A stretch of 11,766 bases of DNA from the NCBI GenBank assembly GCA_016297325.1, contig JAEDGW010000083.1:1-11766 (forward strand). The letters are read 5' to 3'. Positions 6,962 through 11,766 of the stretch are shown here, piece by piece. Each line of letters begins with the position of its first letter. Position 1 is the first letter of the stretch. The notes under the pieces were generated by a model that was not told the origin of the DNA, did no database searches, and worked only from the letters and a program-made list of their open reading frames with translations. This stretch comes from Coprococcus sp. GTDB taxonomy: Bacteria; Bacillota; Clostridia; Lachnospirales; Lachnospiraceae. The position numbers and the translations under genes are program-made.

Positions 6962-6972
6962 CGCCTCACCTC

Positions 6973-7359
6973 CTACTTGTTCTCCCGGATGGTGAAATCC
7001 AAGCCTGTTTCTTCCTTTGGTGTCTGTATCAGATCATCCCAGATAATTTCTTCATCACACAGCGCATCAGTCTTTAAATTAAATCTTTCACAGAATCTCT
7101 CAAGCCTCTTCTGCCCAAAATCAAACTCATCCCGAAGTACCATGCAGCTCATTATCAAAATACAATCTATTGTATTCAGTTTGATTTTATACACAGCTTC
7201 ATCAAGCTGCTTCTGGTTGACCTCAAGCGGAACAAACATGGCTCCTCTGACCTTGAGTTCTTTCTCTGCTGCTTCCATGCCCTGTGTCTTGATGACATTC
7301 ATCAGCCATGCAGCACCCGCCATTCTCGCTTCGTGTAGCTTTCTATCTGACTTTGCCAT
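6973..7359 (-). CDS. Conserved phage protein of unknown function, 128 aa
   Basis: Function unknown. The protein is mostly helical and soluble: MAKSDRKLHEARMAGAAWLM at the N-terminus, then a region MEAAEKELKVRGAMFVPL, and a C-terminal part with DEFDFGQKRLERFCERFNL (about residues 77-95). Proteins with this 'LRDEFxFGxKRLxRF' centre recur in Clostridia phages just before the late regulator, as I remember them. The ATG at 7359 follows AAGGAG with 8 bases spacing. The gene lies 4 bases after the zinc-ribbon gene and 11 bases before the regulator's GTG, so it is probably made with the regulator. No catalytic motif is seen. Confidence 0.75.
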   Translation of the reverse strand: MAKSDRKLHEARMAGAAWLMNVIKTQGMEAAEKELKVRGAMFVPLEVNQKQLDEAVYKIKLNTIDCILIMSCMVLRDEFDFGQKRLERFCERFNLKTDALCDEEIIWDDLIQTPKEETGLDFTIRENK

Positions 7360-7363
7360 CCCA

Positions 7364-7627
7364 TCACTCCTTCCGCATGAATCTGTTCATCAAATGATTG
7401 TCAGGATCCATTTTTATTCTAAACCCTATCTGTATTTCTCCAAGCGGATCATTGAGCTGTGCCCCTTCAAGGAAATCTCGCAGTTCTTCCAGACAGTCCG
7501 GACATAGATCCTTTGTCTCTACTGCATCATCGAACACATCAACCATCCTTGCCCTTATCGGCGCTCCGTGTTCAAACGGCAGGTCATAGAACCTGCCGCA
7601 TCTATCGCATTTGCCTGCATATGCCAT
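7364..7627 (-). CDS. Zinc-ribbon-like small phage protein, 87 aa
   Basis: Two CxxC pairs, C7/C10 (KCDRCGRFY) and C42/C45 (DLCPDCLEELRDFLEG), 32 residues apart, are the pattern of a treble-clef or zinc-ribbon fold. This suggests a structural zinc and binding to nucleic acid or protein. The C-terminal half has no recognisable domain. The ATG at 7627 follows GAGAGGTG. It lies 14 bases after the 53-aa gene and 4 bases before the 128-aa gene. The protein is not enzymatic as far as can be seen, and the family is not identified. Confidence 0.75.
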   Translation of the reverse strand: MAYAGKCDRCGRFYDLPFEHGAPIRARMVDVFDDAVETKDLCPDCLEELRDFLEGAQLNDPLGEIQIGFRIKMDPDNHLMNRFMRKE

Positions 7628-7641
7628 TATGTATCACCTCT

Positions 7642-7803
7642 CTAGTAAATAATATATTCTTTGTATTTATTCAGCAGATTTTCCAATCTGATACAGTCGT
7701 TTGATCTGTCCATGTATCCTGCCATGAAAAATCCCTGTTCGATATTGCAAATTCTAAAGTATATCTTTTTGAACATCCATTTATACAGTTTTCTTTTAAC
7801 CAT
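7642..7803 (-). CDS. Small basic protein of unknown function, 53 aa
   Basis: An overlooked short gene that fills the gap between the YopX-type gene and the zinc-ribbon gene. The ATG at 7803 follows AAAGGAG with a 10-base spacer, and the frame closes at TAG. The N-terminus is strongly basic and aromatic (MVKRKLYKWMFKKIYFRI), followed by FFMAGYMDRSNDCIRLENLL and a short helical tail. The gap from the YopX stop is 4 bases, fitting the packed layout around it. The first 20 residues could form an amphipathic or membrane-touching helix. I recognise no family. Confidence 0.6.
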   Translation of the reverse strand: MVKRKLYKWMFKKIYFRICNIEQGFFMAGYMDRSNDCIRLENLLNKYKEYIIY

Positions 7804-7807
7804 TTGC

Positions 7808-8200
7808 TCAAATCTCCTTTATCAATTCTGGATTGTCAAAAATGTTGCCGAAAACCGAACATTCATCAAGCACTTCATAACTCTCGGCAGATAATCTATT
7901 GGTAACTTGAAAAGAAATCGTTTCATCATCCCATACAACTTTACCTATACAATTCATTTCTGCCTGTCCGTTTTCTGTACTATATGTATCCCAAAATCCG
8001 ACAACATCATTCTCCCAAATCAGCTTGCCGTTCTTGTCTTTCAAGCCTGTGCATTGACAGATGGTATCTGGTCTTACTTCATACGCAAATGGCGAACCTG
8101 CTTTATTGCTTATATACCATTTATCATCTTTGCAATGCAAAAATCCGCTTACCCATTTCCCATTGCAGGTTTTTGCCTTGGATAAATGCCTATATTTCAC
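7808..8200 (-). CDS. YopX family phage protein, 130 aa (GTG start)
   Basis: YopX-family proteins are common in Firmicute phages; their role is unknown. The hallmark TGLKDKNGKLIWENDVV is at residues 51-67 and VFGNIFDNPEL at 117-126 closes the domain, with NGKWVSGFLHCKD near the start. I place the start at GTG 8200. AAGGAG at 8216-8211 lies 10 bases upstream, and it gives a 16-residue lead-in before the conserved Trp-Val, the usual length in the family. The ATG at 8221 has no ribosome site and would contain this one. The gene begins inside the end of the acidic protein gene (11 bases overlap in another frame), so coupling is likely. Confidence 0.85.
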   Translation of the reverse strand: MKYRHLSKAKTCNGKWVSGFLHCKDDKWYISNKAGSPFAYEVRPDTICQCTGLKDKNGKLIWENDVVGFWDTYSTENGQAEMNCIGKVVWDDETISFQVTNRLSAESYEVLDECSVFGNIFDNPELIKEI

Positions 8201-8438
8201 AATCTTCACTCTCCTTCTCATCAATAACTAAGTCTGAAAACTCTGTTTCGATCAATTCTTCTGCACTTGAATATTTGTTTTCTGCGTAAGAGGATGTGTA
8301 ATAAATCGTATCTTCATCGCATTTACCATCCTGCTTTAATTCCCAATACAAATCATATAAATCACCATCATAATCATCATCCCAAAGAGACATGTATTCT
8401 TCGCTATAATGTTTACCTTTATATTCATATATCTTCAT
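8190..8438 (-). CDS. Very acidic, tyrosine-rich small protein, 82 aa
   Basis: Function unknown. By hand count 26 of 82 residues are Asp/Glu and only 7 are Lys/Arg, net charge about -19; 11 are Tyr. The middle has WDDDYDGDLYDLYWELKQDG, and the C-terminus is acidic (EFSDLVIDEKESEDCEI). Charge and size are like those of DNA-mimic proteins that block restriction or other DNA-binding enzymes, but I see no family match. The ATG at 8438 overlaps the stop of the 64-aa gene as ATGA and has GAGGTGGAG upstream. An in-frame ATG at 8462 with its own AAGGAG (adding 8 residues) is a real alternative. The YopX gene starts within its end. Confidence 0.72.
   Translation of the reverse strand: MKIYEYKGKHYSEEYMSLWDDDYDGDLYDLYWELKQDGKCDEDTIYYTSSYAENKYSSAEELIETEFSDLVIDEKESEDCEI
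8211..8216 (-). promoter_or_regulatory. Ribosome binding site that fixes the YopX GTG start
   Basis: AAGGAG lies on the minus strand inside the end of the acidic protein gene. It is 10 bases from the GTG at 8200. The ATG at 8221 lies upstream of the site and cannot use it. This decides the start of the YopX-family gene. Confidence 0.6.
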
Positions 8439-8629
8439 CCGCTCCACCTCTCTTTCTTCCATATCCAGCTTCTCCTTTCCACCCTGAACATTGCAGTGAC
8501 CCTTTCCCACTCACGTATGTATGTTTGCAAATATGAGAGGCTGAACCCAGGAGAGTGGATCTCCTGAGCTATTGCAACAGCTCTCTGCAGCGTTGGATCC
8601 TGCATTTTCATTTCCGATATCTTTGGCAT
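8435..8629 (-). CDS. Small helical protein of unknown function, 64 aa
   Basis: The ATG at 8629 follows GGAGGTG at good spacing and lies one base after the stop of the 106-aa gene. The earlier in-frame start at 8707 would overlap that gene by 77 bases without a ribosome site. The protein is basic with a predicted helical middle (DPTLQRAVAIAQEIHSPGF, then LSYLQTYIREWERVTAMF) and a Trp/Arg-rich tail (RRSWIWKKERWSG). I do not recognise a family. It overlaps the acidic gene by 4 bases (ATGA). The basic tail next to a gene for a very acidic protein is notable, but a complex between them is only a guess. Confidence 0.6.
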   Translation of the reverse strand: MPKISEMKMQDPTLQRAVAIAQEIHSPGFSLSYLQTYIREWERVTAMFRVERRSWIWKKERWSG

Positions 8630-8630
8630 G

Positions 8631-8951
8631 TCACACCTCCACTTCATCATCTGCTGGAAACCGGAACACCTTCGGTGGTATGAAACAGAATGCCTGTTGA
8701 TAGCCACTACCCTGTAGGATTCCTGGACCGCCGTTACAAGATATGTAACTTCCGTACATCTTCGTCATATCCTCCAGCACCTTTTCAGCCTTTTCCCTAG
8801 AACTATATTTAGCCATAATTGCAGATTCTTCTGAATTGTTATCCCAACTGTATATTATTCTTGTTCCTTCACTCTCATCATGCATAGCGATAGTTCCATT
8901 TTCATACTCAGCATCTATATAACCCCAGCCTTTCTGACTAATTAACCTCAT
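8631..8951 (-). CDS. Conserved phage/mobile-element protein of unknown function, 106 aa
   Basis: Begins MRLISQKGWGYIDAEYENG and ends IPPKVFRFPADDEVEV. This frame, with a beta-rich start, a helix (SSREKAEKVLEDMTKMYGSY) and an 'F-x-F-P-x-D-D-E' end, is one I have seen repeated in Firmicute phage and mobile-element proteins without known function. The stop of the Cys-rich gene and its ATG share one base (TAATG), with GGAAGG 10 bases upstream. A Gly-rich stretch CNGGPGILQGSGYQ (72-85) appears to be an insert between the helix and the C-terminal motif. No catalytic residues are apparent. Confidence 0.7.
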   Translation of the reverse strand: MRLISQKGWGYIDAEYENGTIAMHDESEGTRIIYSWDNNSEESAIMAKYSSREKAEKVLEDMTKMYGSYISCNGGPGILQGSGYQQAFCFIPPKVFRFPADDEVEV

Positions 8952-9235
8952 TACTCCTCAACCTTCCTTTCCGCCTCAAGCCATCTGCGAGTACACTCAA
9001 TGCAATGCTGCTCTTCCCTCTGACAAACAACCTCATCAAATCCAACTTCATTCGGACACATAATTATCTGTGCCAACTCTGTATCACTGAGCGACCGGAT
9101 GTAATCTCCGTTAGTCATCGGCTCATAGTTGTCTACTGCATTTTTGGTGCAGTGTGCGCATGGTTCCTGTGTCTCGTCCATGCCTCTGTATTTGCAGTTT
9201 TCACAGCCTCTTCCTCTCTCTAGTACTATTTCCAT
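8951..9235 (-). CDS. Cysteine-rich, probably zinc-binding phage protein, 94 aa
   Basis: Eight cysteines: C11/C14, C26/C29, C60, C71 and C78/C81, including three CxxC pairs (GCENCKYRG, PCAHCTKN, HCIECTRRWLEAE). This suggests one or two structural zinc sites. The middle NGDYIRSLSDTELAQIIM (43-59) is a short helical motif seen in many small phage proteins of Clostridia, where the function is unknown. The ATG at 9235 follows AGGAAGG, and the first 10 bases overlap the end of the preceding gene. Binding to nucleic acid or a protein partner is likely but not shown. Confidence 0.75.
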   Translation of the reverse strand: MEIVLERGRGCENCKYRGMDETQEPCAHCTKNAVDNYEPMTNGDYIRSLSDTELAQIIMCPNEVGFDEVVCQREEQHCIECTRRWLEAERKVEE

Positions 9236-9465
9236 CGTATATCTTCCTTCCTAATCATCTCTCTAATGTTTATGTTGCTGAAGCTCTCATGGTAGCCCTT
9301 TTCACTCTGCATCAGTACATGGTGCTCATATACCTTGATGATTGCCCAGCGCTTCCAAACTCTCACCGGGACATTCTCCTCTTTTCCGTTCTTCGTGAGT
9401 ATCTTCACCACCCGCCCCGGTCGGCAGATGGTGTTAAATATTGCATCTATCTCAAATTCTGTCAT
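9226..9465 (-). CDS. Small basic beta-rich protein of unknown function, 79 aa
   Basis: The ATG at 9465 has GAAAGGAGAGG directly upstream, so I use it instead of the in-frame start at 9489, which lies inside the antirepressor gene and has no such site. Residues 12-40 (ICRPGRVVKILTKNGKEENV, then VRVWKRWAII) suggest alternating short strands, and the C-terminal half is charged (INIREMIRKEDIRWK). The protein is basic. No domain is recognised; a small beta-barrel is conceivable. It sits 13 bases after the antirepressor stop. Confidence 0.65.
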   Translation of the reverse strand: MTEFEIDAIFNTICRPGRVVKILTKNGKEENVPVRVWKRWAIIKVYEHHVLMQSEKGYHESFSNINIREMIRKEDIRWK

Positions 9466-9478
9466 GTAGCCTCTCCTT

Positions 9479-10273
9479 TCAGATAGCAAGGAACTTATTC
9501 ACAAAATACTGCTGTCCCTTGCCTGTAACCTTTGGTGTCCTAGTGATCCTGACTGAGCCGTCTGGATTGCTTATAGTGCTTTCCTTTACCTCAAACAACT
9601 TCATCTCCATGCTCCTCTGAGTTGGCATATTCCGATCTGAGCCCTCACGCTTGATGAGGTAGCCGTTATCACGTAACCACTTAAACAAACGTTTCTGGCC
9701 GATACTGACACCATTCTGGCTTATCAGCTTTGCAAGGTCTCCGATCAGAATTGATGTGTGACTTGCTGCAACTGCATCAGCAAATATTGCCTTTGGCTTC
9801 ATGGTCTCTATCTGCTTGTCCCTCTCAAGTATCTTGTTCTGAGCTACCTGTAAGGCTCTGGCCATGAGCTCATCATCTGACATGATTTCCTGTCCGGCTA
9901 TATACCCGCCGTTCTTTCGGATGGATGGAAGCACCTCACTTGTCACCCAGCGTTTAAATCTATGCAGTTTTTCTATTCTTTCATCTACAAGGGAGTCATT
10001 TTGTGACACACCCTTTGCTTTCTGCGGCTGCATTTGAAAAAGTAAAGAGTACAAGCCACTTTCATTGATAACTATCATGTTTTGTTTTCCGCCCGGGGTC
10101 TCAATTTGTGATATTCTCTTGTCATCATCATCCACACTGGAAAGACTTCTCCTGTAATTTGTGTCTCCAAATGACTCACAAACATCCTTGCCAACAAACC
10201 AAGGCTCACCATCTTTTACTACTGTTCTGATCTCTCCAAATTCTTTATTTTCAAAAATCTTCAAATCGTTCAT
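9479..10273 (-). CDS. Phage antirepressor, Bro-N plus KilAC domains, 264 aa
   Basis: An antirepressor-type DNA-binding regulator; family members relieve repressor control of lytic genes or act late in infection. The Bro-N domain (residues 1-125) shows IFENKEFGEIRTVVKDGEPW, FVGKDVCESFGDTNYRR and RFKRWVTSEVLPSIRKNGGY. A GVSQNDSLVDERIEKLHRF insert (about 88-106) precedes the last motif, a variant form of the domain. The C-terminal KilAC/ANT domain (about 155-264) contains MKPKAIFADAVAAS, ISQNGVSIGQKRLFKWLRDN and VTGKGQQYFVNKF. The ATG at 10273 follows GGAGGT and overlaps the methyltransferase stop as ATGA, so both are coupled. Complete and normal length. The operator or repressor it acts on is outside the window. 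Confidence 0.95.
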   Translation of the reverse strand: MNDLKIFENKEFGEIRTVVKDGEPWFVGKDVCESFGDTNYRRSLSSVDDDDKRISQIETPGGKQNMIVINESGLYSLLFQMQPQKAKGVSQNDSLVDERIEKLHRFKRWVTSEVLPSIRKNGGYIAGQEIMSDDELMARALQVAQNKILERDKQIETMKPKAIFADAVAASHTSILIGDLAKLISQNGVSIGQKRLFKWLRDNGYLIKREGSDRNMPTQRSMEMKLFEVKESTISNPDGSVRITRTPKVTGKGQQYFVNKFLAI

Positions 10274-11766
10274 TCCATACCTCCATCTATAAAATCAAAC
10301 AACGTCGGTGAATCAACCTCATTCTCCTCTGCCTGTAAATATCCAACACCATCTCTGAAGTAATCCGGATTGAGCTCACATCCCTTGCCAAATCTGTGCA
10401 TCTTGACCGCCATCATTGGTACTGTCATAAGGCCGCCGAACGGATCATATACCACATCGCCCGGATTGCTGTACCTGTTGATAATCCTCTCAACAATATC
10501 AAGCTGCAGCGGGCACACGTGCATCGTTGCCCTTCGTCTGCTTTGCGTCGTGTTGAGCGTCCTCATCCGGTTTATGTCATCCCATACCTCAAGCTGATTC
10601 CAGGATCCCGGAGCAACCACCATGAATGTAGCTGGAAGCCTGCCATCTGTATCCAGGTACTTTGCAAGTGCCACATGCTCCTCATAGTTGTATACGTGCT
10701 CTCTGCTGTACTGTCTGTACACTCTCTGTAAGTTGTCCACAGGTACATTCTCAAGCTCCTCTTTGCTTATCAGTCTGTCTCCTGAACTTCTCCAGTATCC
10801 ATGAGCATCTATCTGCCACTGTGCTCTTGTGTACTCATCCTTGGACTTTGTAACCGGATCATCAGCGTATGCCTTGCTGTGATCTGTTGGCAGCTTGCGG
10901 AATAACAGGATATATTCAGGACATCCCACACCCATCTTGGTGCCGTCCTTGCACTGCTCAGTCCATCCGAGGCGGTACGTCTGGTTATTCTCTCTTACAA
11001 CATCCGTAACCACTGTGATCATCCCAAAATACTGAAAGCCATGACGCATATAGTGTTCTATGCAGTCAGCGTGGAATGGCTCAATAGTCGGCATTCCTGT
11101 GCCGGTAGCATTTCCAAACAACACTCTATCCTTAACGTGGATGGCCGCCACTCTGCCAGGCTTCAGAACCCTCAGGAGCTCCGGCGTCAGGAAGTCCATC
11201 TGTTCAAAGAACCTCTCTGTATCCTGATTGTGTCCAAAGTCGTTATAATTGGCTGAATACTCGTAGTGATTACCAAATGGTATTGACGTGTGTATCAGGT
11301 CAACACTGTCGCTCTCCATTGCCCTTGTCTCTTCCACACAGTCGCCATACACAGCCTCATAATGCTTACCTCTTACCGTTCTCTCTTCTCTTGTACCTTC
11401 CACACCCATCTTCCTTTCCAATCTCTCCGTCTTGTTTGCCGAATCAAGGCCATATTTCTTCACGATCTCGATCATCTTTTTGACCATGTGATTATGATTC
11501 TTCCACTTCTCGATCAGTGCATCCTTGATCTCCCGCTCATTCTCCATGTAGATGATGTCTATTACTACTGTGTCCTGCTGCAGGAACCTGTAACACCTGT
11601 GTACCGCCTGTATGAAGTCGTTGAACTCATAGTCAATGCCAACAAATATCTCCCGGTGGCAATGCCTCTGGAAGTTACAGCCTGAACCACTGATCGACTT
11701 CTTCGTGGCAAATAACCTTGTCTTGCCATTACTGAAGTCTATGACTCTCTGCTCTCTGAGGTCGTA
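10270..11766 (-). CDS. Helicase-DNA methyltransferase fusion (C-terminal 498 residues, runs off the right edge)
   Basis: The frame is open through base 11766, so the ATG at 11547 is internal, not the start. The first 73 visible residues are the end of a superfamily 2 helicase: motif V-like ATKKSISGSGCNFQ (20-33) and motif VI-like QAVHRCYRFLQ (53-63). From the ATG (numbering from it), residues 60-425 form a beta-class N6/N4 methyltransferase. Motif IV is at 87-91 (TSIPF), then LKPGRVAAIHVKDR (128-141), and motif I/II at 367-397 (YDPFGG and GCELNPDYF). The order IV then I is right for the beta class. Motif IV has Ile where (D/N/S)PP(Y/F) normally has Pro. There is no endonuclease beside it, so an orphan methylase for self-protection or replication is likely. 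Confidence 0.88.
   Translation of the reverse strand, partial: YDLREQRVIDFSNGKTRLFATKKSISGSGCNFQRHCHREIFVGIDYEFNDFIQAVHRCYRFLQQDTVVIDIIYMENEREIKDALIEKWKNHNHMVKKMIEIVKKYGLDSANKTERLERKMGVEGTREERTVRGKHYEAVYGDCVEETRAMESDSVDLIHTSIPFGNHYEYSANYNDFGHNQDTERFFEQMDFLTPELLRVLKPGRVAAIHVKDRVLFGNATGTGMPTIEPFHADCIEHYMRHGFQYFGMITVVTDVVRENNQTYRLGWTEQCKDGTKMGVGCPEYILLFRKLPTDHSKAYADDPVTKSKDEYTRAQWQIDAHGYWRSSGDRLISKEELENVPVDNLQRVYRQYSREHVYNYEEHVALAKYLDTDGRLPATFMVVAPGSWNQLEVWDDINRMRTLNTTQSRRRATMHVCPLQLDIVERIINRYSNPGDVVYDPFGGLMTVPMMAVKMHRFGKGCELNPDYFRDGVGYLQAEENEVDSPTLFDFIDGGME

Noticed and set aside
6977..7507. 176-aa open frame on the plus strand
   Set aside because: Spans two well-supported minus-strand genes with good ribosome sites. 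Its Ser/Phe/Leu-rich product is what an antisense frame of these genes gives.
11547..11547. ATG at 11547 as a separate methyltransferase start
   Set aside because: The frame is open upstream through the window edge and encodes helicase motifs V and VI, and no ribosome site precedes the ATG.
11290..11685. 131-aa open frame on the plus strand
   Set aside because: Fully antisense to the helicase-methyltransferase gene, with low-complexity His/Leu/Ser content and no ribosome site; the minus-strand product has clear motifs.
1..11766. CRISPR array, tRNA, rRNA, insertion sequence or attachment site
   Set aside because: I saw no regularly spaced repeats, tRNA-like cloverleaf, transposase frame or integrase in the window.

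Overview
The window is a stretch of a tailed bacteriophage or prophage from a low-to-medium GC Firmicute. The best guess is a gut Clostridia/Lachnospiraceae host, judged from strong GGAGG-type ribosome binding sites, GTG/TTG starts and the protein families present. No host gene, integrase, tRNA or attachment site is visible, so integrated and free phage cannot be told apart. All supported genes lie on the minus strand, so transcription runs from right to left.

Right part (about 7360-11766), early/middle genes. It opens with the C-terminal part of a helicase joined in one reading frame to a beta-class N6/N4 DNA methyltransferase (cut by the window edge). This is followed by a Bro-N/KilAC antirepressor and a tightly overlapping run of small accessory genes: a basic 79-aa protein, a Cys-rich 94-aa protein, 106-aa and 64-aa proteins, a very acidic 82-aa protein, a YopX-family protein read from a GTG start, a 53-aa basic protein and a zinc-ribbon-like protein.

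Middle (about 6360-7360), the early/late switch. A 128-aa phage protein and a GTG-started DUF1492-type, sigma-like DNA-binding protein end the early run. Just past the regulator's stop lie a 13-bp palindrome, an extended -10 promoter-like site and two consecutive hairpins. Together they look like a regulated late promoter with a structured leader of about 140 nt before the packaging genes.

Left part (1-6363), late genes. The order is a small unknown protein, terminase small subunit (TTG start), terminase large subunit and SPP1 gp6-like portal. Then, unexpectedly, come a 608-aa BppU-like fibre protein and a 56-aa XkdX-like protein, followed by the start of an SPP1 gp7/MuF-type head morphogenesis protein that runs off the left edge. 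Finding a fibre plus XkdX-like pair between portal and MuF, rather than at the far end of the tail module, is the most striking layout feature. The fibre also carries an internal AT-rich segment (about 24% GC by hand count, with about 50% GC on both sides) that looks like a swapped receptor-binding module.
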